A model generated the notes under the pieces. The model was given only the letters and a program-made list of their open reading frames with translations. It did no database searches and had not been told where the DNA came from. A program made the position numbers and the translations under genes. 21,304 nucleotides of DNA from Nitrososphaeraceae archaeon (GTDB lineage: Archaea; Thermoproteota; Nitrososphaeria; Nitrososphaerales; Nitrososphaeraceae), in assembly GCA_025449515.1 (NCBI GenBank), contig JANWJI010000091.1, positions 1 through 21,304 of the forward strand. Reading direction: 5' to 3'. Shown here piece after piece: positions 1-7,087 of the stretch (its first letter is position 1; each line of letters begins with the position of its first letter).

Positions 1-111
1 AATTGTCCAAACTTACTCGTAACAAGTGGATCCTATTGGTAGGTAAAACTATCATGACTCGTGACGAACTTAATATCTCTTAACTCAATTGATGATATCT
101 ATAGATAGTAG

Positions 112-258
112 CAATTAGTCGATGCGAGCTTCATCGCAGGTCCCGGCGCAGCCGTGATCTTGTCAGACTTCGGAGCCGACGTGATCAAGGTCGAGCCGCC
201 CCAAGGGCGATTTGTGGAGAATAGTTCACAAGTTTCCTTTTTTTGTACCGATGGCTAA
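112..258 (+). pseudogene. Relic of a CaiB/BaiF-type CoA-transferase N-terminus
   Basis: The open frame has no start codon. At 130-210 it encodes FIAGPGAAVILSDFGADVIK followed by VEPPQGR. This matches the conserved N-terminal nucleotide-binding part of family III CoA-transferases (AGP..A..L.D.GADVIKVE.P.G), seen directly by eye. Family members are about 400 residues; here only about 30 recognisable residues remain before unrelated codons and a TAA at 256. The matching 81 bases are about 64% GC by hand count, against AT-rich surroundings, so the piece looks foreign or a remnant of a different base-composition regime. It lies in the accessory region beside a broken integrase. A chance match is unlikely given the length of the motif. 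Confidence 0.6.
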
Positions 259-318
259 CTAGCGTCATGAAAAGGTACATGTTTTAATGGCCGTGGTATT
301 CCCGATCATATTTCGTTT

Positions 319-864
319 GTGCATGACTGTTGCAAACAGGCAGATCTAGCCAAGAAAATACCTTGTATGATTCCACAATTCTCGTGGAATAAAGTACCTG
401 GTGAAAATGACAAGGAACTACTGACATCTATCAAGGAGGTCTTTGGAATAGATAACCTAGATAACGCTAGGATAGAAAAAACGCCTGATGAAAGTACGAT
501 AAGTATAACCGCATCCGAGCTCAGCATAGTTGTTAAATTGAAAACAGGTGGAGGAAAGGCAATAGCCACAATAGATTCTGATACCGAACCTAGACAATAT
601 GAATATAAAATATTAAATTACTTTTCTGAACCTACGGCATTTAGCCCTAAAGGCAATAATAATGGAATAGATAGTAAGACATTAGTAGAAACACCAATCT
701 ATGAGCTGGTTACTGATATATGCAGAGGGCCTGCAGTTGTCCAGGAAAAGAGTATCCAGGGACTTCTTGCCAAAGACACAAAGTTCATGGTCGTGGTAGA
801 GGAATTACACAAGAATTTCAATGACGGCTATAATCGACTAATGCATATGAGAAAGATTTCATAG
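319..864 (+). CDS. Hypothetical protein, 181 aa
   Basis: I do not recognise this protein. From a GTG at 319 it is 181 residues; an ATG at 367 (residue 17) is an alternative start, and the frame is open back to 271. It is soluble-looking, with no signal peptide or membrane segment. It has mixed charge, two close cysteines near the N-terminus (HDCCKQ) and a lysine-rich C-terminal helix-like stretch (VVVEELHKNFNDGYNRLMHM). It is convergent with the integrase fragments, 66 bp from their stop, so it is probably cargo or relic material of the same tRNA-linked element. Its base composition matches the AT-rich surroundings, unlike the CoA-transferase relic just upstream. Confidence 0.5.
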   Translation: MHDCCKQADLAKKIPCMIPQFSWNKVPGENDKELLTSIKEVFGIDNLDNARIEKTPDESTISITASELSIVVKLKTGGGKAIATIDSDTEPRQYEYKILNYFSEPTAFSPKGNNNGIDSKTLVETPIYELVTDICRGPAVVQEKSIQGLLAKDTKFMVVVEELHKNFNDGYNRLMHMRKIS

Positions 865-930
865 GAGAGTGTATTTTTCTTGGATAGAATGAGACTTGAC
901 GATTCAATTGTCGGTTCATAGCAAAATAGT

Positions 931-1620
931 TCAGGTATGTTGCTTTTTCAGTTCCTGTACTTCTATCATTAATTTCATTACTTGATCTGATAAAGTAGCC
1001 AATGCGTCGTCTTTCTCTTGGAGCTTTGCATTAACGAGATAATCATTGTTGGTGGTCTTTTCAGTTAGTTCTTTAATTTGTTTTTGAAGCACGAGATTTT
1101 CTCCGTTTATTGTAAGTAATGGGACTGCTTTCAAATAGTCTTCTAAAACTTCGCTTTCAGTCGGCTTGTAATATGAAGACGACACACCGATGTCATGACC
1201 CATAGTAATTTCGACATTTATTGGTTTCATCAATTGTTCTGCATGAGTTTTGTAATACTTTCGAAACCCATGTGCGGCTTTCCATTCATGTCTTTTCTCA
1301 CCGTCTTTCAGTGGGCGACGAAGACCTTGTTCCCATAGGGCTCTTTCTAAAATGCGCTTTACTCCACTACTTTTCAGTTTCTTAGTAACTGTCGCAAGAC
1401 CCAGTCGGGCTCCATATTTTATATTGGTAGTCTGCCATATGTCTCGCATCACCCACGAATCTGGGTTAATTTTCTCTCCATAGGAAATACGAAAATCAAA
1501 CCATTCCTTCAAAGATGCATAGGCCTCAGGTGTAACGAAAGTATAGTATTCTTCACTATCACCTGCATATACCCTTAGTCTGCCGGCAATTATTTGACCT
1601 TCTGCATCGCTTAATGGCAT
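931..1620 (-). pseudogene. Tyrosine recombinase/integrase, C-terminal catalytic fragment
   Basis: This is the catalytic half of a phage/XerC-like tyrosine integrase. HGFR in KAAHGFRKYYKT fits box II (HxxR), MGH fits the third His, and SSSYYKPTE carries the nucleophilic Tyr. A heptad-like tail (LQEKDDALATLSDQVMKLMI) predicts a C-terminal coiled coil. The box I Arg is missing here because it lies in the upstream fragment. The upstream fragment's TGA (1635-1633) and this ATG (1620) are in the same frame, separated by only four codons, so both belong to one gene of about 396 codons with a single nonsense codon. The ATG here is an internal methionine and need not be a real start. The fragment alone should not recombine DNA. 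Confidence 0.85.
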
Positions 1621-1632
1621 TATATCTTTATA

Positions 1633-2121
1633 TCATAAGTAATCCCAAGCACCTATTCGAATTCCTGAAGAAATCATTGTGAAGACAATTGCCCTTATTC
1701 TCTTGTCGGGATAGTCTATTAATTTTCGTATTTCATCTATTCTTGGCGCTCTATCATTTGCAGCCCTCCTCCCAATCGGTAAACCTCGAGAAATTTTTTT
1801 CCAGTTTAACAATAAATCATTCATGACACAGAATAACTTCGTTGCTTTGTAATAATTCGTAATAGTTGACTCTGATATTTCACCTTTTGCAACCCTCTCC
1901 TTTTGAAACTCTATAAACGACATAAGACTGTCTTCTGCCCAACGTAGATTTGTTCTTGCATTTGAGAAAAACTGTTTTGCTTGGTCACTTAACGTCCCTG
2001 ACATTTTTAAATAATCCAAAAAATATTGGAACCTACGAGGATATTGTCTTCTAGTATCAGAAGCCCTTAACCCATATCTAAACATAATCATAGGATCCTT
2101 TTCTTCAATATTGTACGTCAT
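1633..2121 (-). pseudogene. Tyrosine recombinase/integrase, N-terminal fragment
   Basis: This is the core-binding (SAM-like) domain of the same integrase, running from ATG 2121 through the box I arginine (SSGIRIGAWDYL) to a TGA at 1635-1633. The stop sits just after box I, inside the catalytic domain, and translation could continue in the same frame as YKDIMPLSDAEG into the C-terminal fragment. Start ATG 2121 is supported by a TATA-like box about 30 bp upstream. The gene begins 53 bp from the 3' end of tRNA-Ile and points away from it, as integrases of tRNA-targeting archaeal elements often do. One point mutation (for example CGA or AGA to TGA) would explain the break. Confidence 0.85.
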
Positions 2122-2150
2122 TAGTTAATACATAACCTTAGATGTGGGCC

Positions 2151-2160
2151 TAAATAAAGT
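2151..2160 (-). promoter_or_regulatory. TATA-like box of the integrase gene
   Basis: On the minus strand this reads ACTTTATTTA. Its centre is about 34 bp from the ATG at 2121, predicting a transcript start roughly 8 nt before the ATG. It lies between the tRNA 3' end and the integrase, so the gene carries its own promoter. Confidence 0.4.
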
Positions 2161-2173
2161 GACAAGTTTGATT

Positions 2174-2247
2174 TGGGCCGAAAGGGAGTTGAACCCTCGA
2201 CCTTTCGATTATCAGTCGAACGCTCCACCAAGCTGAGCTATCGGCCC
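2174..2247 (-). tRNA. tRNA-Ile (GAT anticodon)
   Basis: The minus strand folds as a full cloverleaf. The acceptor GGGCCGA (2247-2241) pairs with TCGGCCC (2181-2175) and A at 2174 is the discriminator. The D-arm is GCTC...GAGC. The anticodon stem TTCGA/TCGAA encloses the loop CTGATAA, giving anticodon GAT, which reads the Ile codons AUC/AUU. The T-arm GAGGG-TTCAACT-CCCTT follows. There is no encoded CCA and no visible intron. The 3' end faces the integrase remnant, so this gene is the likely attachment site of the element to its left. Confidence 0.96.
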
Positions 2248-2270
2248 ATCCAAGAGTGTTAAAAATTGCG

Positions 2271-2280
2271 GATATTTAAT
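2271..2280 (-). promoter_or_regulatory. TATA-like box of tRNA-Ile
   Basis: On the minus strand this reads ATTAAATATC. Its centre is about 28 bp upstream of the first tRNA base, the spacing expected for an archaeal promoter. Confidence 0.5.
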
Positions 2281-2370
2281 CTTGTGGCTAATAGTGAGTA
2301 CAAAACCACAGTTGGAAGTACGAGATTTTTCCATACATCAGTCAAAATCCTCGCGTACTACTGTTGCATC

Positions 2371-2382
2371 TAAATGCATTTA
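2371..2382. promoter_or_regulatory. Perfect 12-bp palindrome overlapping the nadK promoter
   Basis: TAAATGCATTTA is self-complementary. Its right half merges with a TATA-like TTTAAG (2379-2384), about 32 bp before the nadK ATG. A protein bound here would cover the TATA box, so it could be an operator. AT-rich palindromes of this length do occur by chance. Confidence 0.3.
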
Positions 2383-2413
2383 AGTGAAATAATGGTGATA
2401 CTTTTTGTCGCCT

Positions 2414-3235
2414 ATGGCAAAAGAGATCAAAAAAGTAGCCGTAATTGCCAAACTGAATAGTGCTGAGGCTGAAGAGGCAGCGAGGCGTATAATTGGCGTA
2501 CTTTGTTCCAAAGAAATTGAAACATATTCCATCGTGCCATTCGATGTAGACGGCTGCATACTGGTATCTCCTGACGATTTAAGGGATCTTGATCTCGATT
2601 TAGTTATGGCCGTGGGCGGCGACGGAACAACACTCTGGTCGTTTAACCTAATTCCTTGTGGAACACCATTATTTAGTATCAATGTTGGGGGACACAGGGG
2701 TATATTGTCTGAAGCGACCATAGACTCGATTGAGGATTCCCTAAGCTCGATACTCGCAAAGGACTATGTTTGCGAATCCCATCTTAGAATCCAAGCCACT
2801 ATTGATGACACCATGGTAACTCGTCCCGCCTTGAATGAAATCGTTTGTGCAAGGCAGAATTTGACAAGAACTCCAGTCTTTTCTATTCAATTGATGAACG
2901 ACGAGATTAGGCAGAGAATGGACGGAATTATCGTATCTACTCCAACAGGATCAACCGGGCATTCGCTTTCAATGGGTGGATCAGTTTTACATGAGGATCT
3001 GGAGTGTCTAACTCTTGTTCCAGTCGCTTCAGTTAATAGAATGCCGCAGTTAGTAGTACCTGTTCAACAGATAAATATTAGGTGCAGCCATGACCTAAGT
3101 CTAATCTTAGATGGACAGGAAGTATTTGATATTATTGCAGGCCGTCTCATCAAGATCACACGGAATAGTTCAGATGCTCAATTTGTGCGGCTAAGAAAAA
3201 GGGGATTGAGACAACTTAGAAAATTGGGTTTCTAG
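2414..3235 (+). CDS. nadK: NAD kinase
   Basis: This enzyme phosphorylates NAD to NADP in the cytosol. The protein is 273 residues from ATG 2414. A TTG three codons earlier (2405) is also in frame but less likely given the TATA-like sequence about 32 bp before the ATG. Diagnostic motifs are GGDGT (residues 68-72), the NE(I)-type motif in ALNEIVCAR, and the glycine-rich STPTGSTGHSLSMGG that binds NAD and nucleotide. Length fits the archaeal family. Its last codons overlap the open frame of the Nob1 gene downstream. NnrD, the NAD(P)H-hydrate repair enzyme, lies two genes further on the same strand. Confidence 0.95.
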   Translation: MAKEIKKVAVIAKLNSAEAEEAARRIIGVLCSKEIETYSIVPFDVDGCILVSPDDLRDLDLDLVMAVGGDGTTLWSFNLIPCGTPLFSINVGGHRGILSEATIDSIEDSLSSILAKDYVCESHLRIQATIDDTMVTRPALNEIVCARQNLTRTPVFSIQLMNDEIRQRMDGIIVSTPTGSTGHSLSMGGSVLHEDLECLTLVPVASVNRMPQLVVPVQQINIRCSHDLSLILDGQEVFDIIAGRLIKITRNSSDAQFVRLRKRGLRQLRKLGF

Positions 3236-3725
3236 TACTGAACCAGTCCTAGATGCATCAGCATTCTACGCTGGATTTCCATTCTTGTCAGGTTTAAGGT
3301 GTTTCACTAGCACCCTAGTTTATGACGAGATAAGACACATAAAGAAATCGCACAGTGCATTGGATGTTCTAATTGAGTCTGGTAATCTTGTCATCATGCA
3401 ACCAGAAGTGGTATCGATAGCAACCGTTAAAACAGCGGCGAAGATAAGTGGTGATTTCCCTATGCTTTCCGAAGCAGACATCTCTATCTTGGCACTTGCA
3501 TATGAGCTAAAACGAATGTTAATAACTAACGACTATCGGATAGCTAACGTTGCACCAAGCCTTCAAGTTGTAGTAAAAACCATAGCTATTAATGGTATAA
3601 AGAGCATTAGACAATGGATTGCCATTTGTCCAGCATGCGAAAAATTGTATCCTCCAGAATTGACCGAATGTAAGAATTGTGGAAATAGACTAATATACAA
3701 ATACAAAACAAAGCCAAAGGCGTGA
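3210..3725 (+). CDS. nob1: Archaeal Nob1, PIN-domain rRNA endonuclease with zinc ribbon; start codon unresolved
   Basis: Nob1 cleaves the 3' end of 16S rRNA precursor in the small-subunit pre-ribosome. The PIN domain begins VLDASAFYAG, with the first catalytic Asp at 3252-3254. It continues with VYDEIRH, the acidic EADISILALA and TNDYRIANVA, which fits the Nob1 signature. A zinc ribbon follows (CPAC...CKNCG) and then a basic tail. The coordinate 3210 is only the limit of the open frame after a TGA at 3207. No ATG, GTG or TTG occurs before TTG 3285, and starting there would delete the catalytic Asp. The frame overlaps nadK and is +1 relative to it. A rare start codon, a frameshift from nadK, or an indel could explain this. 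Confidence 0.85.
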   Translation, partial: DNLENWVSSTEPVLDASAFYAGFPFLSGLRCFTSTLVYDEIRHIKKSHSALDVLIESGNLVIMQPEVVSIATVKTAAKISGDFPMLSEADISILALAYELKRMLITNDYRIANVAPSLQVVVKTIAINGIKSIRQWIAICPACEKLYPPELTECKNCGNRLIYKYKTKPKA

Positions 3726-3890
3726 CAGCTGGTGCCATTTCATTATCTTTTAGTTCAATGAAAGTCAATCATCAAATGTTCTTGAATTGCACCGACATTA
3801 TTAGAAAAATAGACAGGTAGTTTATAGATCAGTATAGATTACTTATTTTGTGCTCGCTGTTGCTTCCCTTATCGATACAAATGAATACTA

Positions 3891-3900
3891 CTAAAAATAA
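3891..3900 (+). promoter_or_regulatory. TATA-like box of nnrD
   Basis: CTAAAAATAA is centred about 25 bp before TTG 3921. This predicts a leaderless transcript beginning at the start codon and supports that TTG as the real start. Confidence 0.45.
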
Positions 3901-3920
3901 ACTAACCCTGAAGAAGTCAG

Positions 3921-4787
3921 TTGTCTTCAGTTATAACAATAGATCCAGATTTCCTTAAAACACGTATTATTCCAAGATCGCTTGATTCCAAAAAAGGTGA
4001 GAACGGTACAGTTCTCATTGTAGGTGGCAATAGAATCTATCATGGGGCACCAATTCTTGCATCGCTATCTGCTCTAAGATCAGGTACCGACTTAGTATAC
4101 ACTGCAGTACCAAGATCAAATATTATCCCTGTTAGATCATCATCACCTAATATTATAGCTCTTCCGCTTGCTGACGACAAACTCACAGTTGGTTCAGCCA
4201 ATCGGTTAGTAGCTATGCTTCCCAAAAAACCAGATGCTGCTGCCATAGGCATGGGGCTTACCATTGCCAAGCCAGAGGCACTCTGGACGCTAGTAAGAGG
4301 CCTGCGATCCTTAGGAACAAAGCTTGTGTTGGACGCATCGGCCCTAATTCCCAGTATTTTAACTCAAATTGATAATACTGAAACAATTGTGACACCTCAT
4401 TCCGGCGAATTTAAGAGAATTTTTGGCGAAGTAGTCGGAGACAATAGAGACGAGCGAATTTCTAATGTTCATAAGACTGCCAAGCTCCATGGCATCACCA
4501 TCATACTCAAAGGATGGATCGATATTGTTTCAAGCAGCGATAGAATTGCTGTGAACACCACACATAACTGCGGAATGACCGTTGGAGGAACCGGCGATGT
4601 GTTATCGGGATTGGTCAGTGGTCTTCTTACTAAATATGCTCCCTTTGACGCCGCTATGCTTGGTGTGTTTATCAACGGGAGCGCGGGAAACCTTGCTCTA
4701 AAGAAAATGGGATTACACTTAGTCGCTACAGATTTGATTTCGAATATACCAGATGCAATGAAACCTTTTGATTTGGTCAAGAAATGA
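3921..4787 (+). CDS. nnrD: ADP-dependent NAD(P)H-hydrate dehydratase
   Basis: This enzyme repairs hydrated NADH/NADPH, using ADP in the family, back to normal cofactor. The 288-residue protein is a ribokinase-like (YjeF C-terminal) domain. GTVLIVGGNRIYHGAPILAS lies near residue 29, VTPHSGEF near 157-164, LKG at 196-198 and the catalytic/anion-hole GGTGDVLSG at 222-230. The N-terminal epimerase domain (NnrE) that is often fused to it is absent, so an epimerase, if present, is encoded elsewhere. The TTG start is the first possible start after an in-frame TGA at 3909. The 3' end overlaps the convergent regulator gene by 11 bp. Confidence 0.93.
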   Translation: MSSVITIDPDFLKTRIIPRSLDSKKGENGTVLIVGGNRIYHGAPILASLSALRSGTDLVYTAVPRSNIIPVRSSSPNIIALPLADDKLTVGSANRLVAMLPKKPDAAAIGMGLTIAKPEALWTLVRGLRSLGTKLVLDASALIPSILTQIDNTETIVTPHSGEFKRIFGEVVGDNRDERISNVHKTAKLHGITIILKGWIDIVSSSDRIAVNTTHNCGMTVGGTGDVLSGLVSGLLTKYAPFDAAMLGVFINGSAGNLALKKMGLHLVATDLISNIPDAMKPFDLVKK

Positions 4788-5961
4788 TTTTGGAGACCTT
4801 CACGTAGATAACTTCCCCCGAATAATCTTTTAGATTCTGCATGAGTTTCGATTCGTAGCCATTTTGCTCTAGTGAGAAGCAGAGCAAGAACGCCCAAGGA
4901 ATTACTTTCCTTTTCTCAACTATGCACCTTATGGTAATGCTGCTATTGTTTCTATCGAATTTTAGAGTACCATACGAAATCAGTCTCAATGAATGATCAA
5001 CGATTTTAACTATCTCTTCCAGAGTCTCACCCAATAATTTTATACCCAACTTTTCAACCTTGTTCAATATGGATCGCAATCTATCGGTCTGTGAGTCAGA
5101 GATCGGAGTGGTAAAATCACAATATGGTAAGTTTTCCTTCATGATCCGGACCAATTTTGTGGATTTCAATGCCACTGTCATATCAGAATTTTTTGCAAGC
5201 TTGACTTGAGTGGCGTTATTCCAGTCTTCTTCAAAATGTCTTATGTAAGAGACACCTATGACGTCTAAAGAATTAAAAAGTGCAGCCTTCCCATTTTTAC
5301 TATCCATTAAAACCATATTGACCGAATCGATAATTATTTTACTTGATCTTATATTTCCAATCCTTATATTGATGTCTTCTGGCAACTGTAGAAGACTCTC
5401 TTCATCGAGGGACTCGTAACCTACAAGCAACCTGAATTTGACATTATTTGTCATCGCCTTAATTATCGAATCTTTACATTGTAAGATCAACCTTACTCCC
5501 CAAGTATCTAAAGAAGCATTAATTGAAAATTTGCAACACGCTATCAGATCATTTACCTTCGAAAAAGAGGATTTAGCATTCAATATGGTGTACCTTTTCT
5601 CCTCACATCCAACCGGCCTATGTATTTCGTCATTTACCTTTTGAAGGTTTTCTACGATTTTTTTCATATTCCTAATCCTTCTTTCAGAAAGTTGCAAGAT
5701 CTCGTAGAAAGCTTCCTCAGGAGGAACTGGACTAAAGATGAGTGGTTTTTGCTGAGAGATGACTGACAATCTCTTCTTCTCCAATTTTTTCAATACTGAA
5801 TAGACTTTGGTTCTTGGCAGATTGCTATAATAAGCAATCTCGCTCGGAGCAAGAGATCCTTTCTGGATCAAAGTTAGATAGGCACTTGACTCATATTTTG
5901 ATAATCCCAGTTCCTCTAAATTACCAACAAGATCATTATTCTGTGTCTGATTGGAGCGCAT
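4777..5961 (-). CDS. TrmB-like transcriptional regulator
   Basis: This is a DNA-binding regulator of the archaeal TrmB family. An N-terminal winged helix-turn-helix (residues about 11-75, ELGLSKYESSAYLTLIQKG and then SNLPRTKVYSVLKKLEKK) is followed by a helical linker (ILQLSERRIRNMKKIVENLQ) and a TrmB-type effector/phospholipase-D-like region (KFRLLVGYES..., GKAALFNS, FEEDWNNA). At 394 residues it is of usual size, with a C-terminal extension of about 130 residues that I do not recognise. ATG 5961 is chosen because a TATA-like CTTTTATCTC lies about 37 bp upstream; ATG 6018 in the same frame would add 19 residues. It is divergent from the cdvB paralog. The ligand is unknown. Confidence 0.85.
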   Translation of the reverse strand: MRSNQTQNNDLVGNLEELGLSKYESSAYLTLIQKGSLAPSEIAYYSNLPRTKVYSVLKKLEKKRLSVISQQKPLIFSPVPPEEAFYEILQLSERRIRNMKKIVENLQKVNDEIHRPVGCEEKRYTILNAKSSFSKVNDLIACCKFSINASLDTWGVRLILQCKDSIIKAMTNNVKFRLLVGYESLDEESLLQLPEDINIRIGNIRSSKIIIDSVNMVLMDSKNGKAALFNSLDVIGVSYIRHFEEDWNNATQVKLAKNSDMTVALKSTKLVRIMKENLPYCDFTTPISDSQTDRLRSILNKVEKLGIKLLGETLEEIVKIVDHSLRLISYGTLKFDRNNSSITIRCIVEKRKVIPWAFLLCFSLEQNGYESKLMQNLKDYSGEVIYVKVSKIIS

Positions 5962-6071
5962 CAAAATTAAGGCTAATTGTTGGTAGACCTGGAGATAAAA
6001 GGCGATAGTTAAATTCATTTAGTCAATGTTAAAAAAATACTAAGCTGTTACCACATGAAGGTGTAACTTTG

Positions 6072-6088
6072 GTGACAAAAATGGTCAC
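6072..6088. promoter_or_regulatory. Inverted repeat GTGAC-n7-GTCAC between the TrmB-like gene and cdvB
   Basis: Five-base perfect arms are spaced by seven bases and end 12 bp before the TATA box of the downstream cdvB paralog. The position suits an activator or repressor site, and the adjacent divergent TrmB-like gene is the obvious candidate binder. The arms are short, so this is a suggestion only. Confidence 0.35.
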
Positions 6089-6100
6089 GACATGCTCCAT

Positions 6101-6110
6101 ATTATATAAA
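6101..6110 (+). promoter_or_regulatory. TATA box of the cdvB paralog
   Basis: ATTATATAAA is the strongest TATA match in the window. It is centred about 36 bp before ATG 6142 and so predicts a leader of about 10 nt. Confidence 0.6.
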
Positions 6111-6141
6111 TCCTGTAACTATCTTAGCGGGAATTCAAGGT

Positions 6142-6765
6142 ATGCGAATTAAGTCAAAATGGATCAAATCAGAATCTATGTTAGAAGAACAGAAAGGCTT
6201 GATGGTGAAGACTATAGCATTAAAGCCTCGAATAGAAATCGCGCTTAACAATATTAAGAATGAGGTTACTAAATTGGCATATATATATACAGAATTGGGT
6301 ATGATTGAAATGAAAATTCGTGAATCTACTAATTCGTACTCGCTTAATGATGATACATCTAGGCATGGCAATATCAATCATGCAGAGCTATTCCAGTCAA
6401 GAAGAAAAGGCATGACCATAATTATGTCAATGATATCTCTCGAAATAGTGGCGGATAGATTGAAGACTGCTAAGGATATTAGCGAAGTTGTCAACGCTCT
6501 GGCACCTACAATAGCAATCATGAAGAGTATCAGATCAGCTCTTATTCGATATGTATCTAGTACGCAAGAGGAAATATCTGACATATGTGAGATACTTGAA
6601 CTCGTCCTAATGGACTCCTGTCAGCTTTCTAATGGCGTCCTTGACTTTAAGGAAGCAAATCAGGAAGCTATCATGCTTCTTAATGATGCACATATGATGG
6701 CAGAGCAGAAAATGCGCGAAGAGTTTCCTGATCTCACAAAGATTTTTAGTAAGCGTGTTTCTTAA
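6142..6765 (+). CDS. cdvB: CdvB paralog, ESCRT-III/Snf7-like cell-division protein
   Basis: ESCRT-III-like CdvB proteins polymerise on the membrane at mid-cell during division. The protein is 207 residues, almost all helical, with a basic first helix and the family-like segment ISEVVNALAPTIAIMKSIRS followed by VSSTQEEISDICEILELVL. The acidic C-terminal helix ends FPDLTKIFSKRVS. It is shorter than full CdvB: I see no winged helix for CdvA binding and no proline-rich MIM2 motif, so it resembles the truncated paralogs (CdvB1/B2-like) rather than the main CdvB. CdvC, its expected ATPase partner, lies 322 bp downstream on the same strand. I infer that a second, full-length cdvB exists elsewhere. 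Confidence 0.85.
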   Translation: MRIKSKWIKSESMLEEQKGLMVKTIALKPRIEIALNNIKNEVTKLAYIYTELGMIEMKIRESTNSYSLNDDTSRHGNINHAELFQSRRKGMTIIMSMISLEIVADRLKTAKDISEVVNALAPTIAIMKSIRSALIRYVSSTQEEISDICEILELVLMDSCQLSNGVLDFKEANQEAIMLLNDAHMMAEQKMREEFPDLTKIFSKRVS

Positions 6766-6999
6766 GGATCAGCGTGCATATATTAGTAGATTAGATAATA
6801 TACAATCATCTTTCTCAAATTCCTCTTACATCTTCATGAATTGGGAATCGCGATATGGTAGAGTCTTCAATTTTGACGTTTAACTGATCCAATGCTCGGA
6901 CGCTTTCAATTCGGTGTAACAATTCAACCCCTCATATTTAACTCTGGAGCTGGGTACATTGAGATGCTCTCAAGCGTGGCTAAAAATAATCTGGTGTCT

Positions 7000-7028
7000 T
7001 TGTGCAAATTTTTTAGTTTGTTGCACAA
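7000..7028. promoter_or_regulatory. Inverted repeat TTGTGCAA-n13-TTGCACAA upstream of cdvC
   Basis: Perfect 8-base arms (7000-7007 and 7021-7028) lie with centres 21 bp apart, two helical turns, as for a dimeric regulator. The repeat ends 29 bp before the cdvC TATA box. As RNA it could also form a hairpin, with T-rich sequence only in the loop. No regulator is identified. Confidence 0.4.
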
Positions 7029-7056
7029 TATAGATTTACATCGTAGTAATTCAAAG

Positions 7057-7066
7057 CTTTATCTAA
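7057..7066 (+). promoter_or_regulatory. TATA-like box of cdvC
   Basis: CTTTATCTAA is centred about 26 bp before ATG 7088. This predicts a leaderless cdvC transcript. Confidence 0.45.
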
Positions 7067-7087
7067 TTTTAGTTTGCAGTAATAATT

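Larger units (their letters stand above)
6766..7087 (+). other. Intergenic region between the cdvB paralog and cdvC
   Basis: These 322 bases hold no convincing gene. An open frame from 6892 runs into cdvC in another frame but shows no domain and looks like chance. The region carries the inverted repeat at 7000-7028 and the cdvC TATA box at 7057-7066, so cdvC is probably transcribed separately from cdvB. Confidence 0.5.

Noticed and set aside
3751..3834. Twenty-codon ATG frame in the nob1-nnrD gap
   Set aside because: Too short, with no promoter at suitable spacing and no recognisable pattern.
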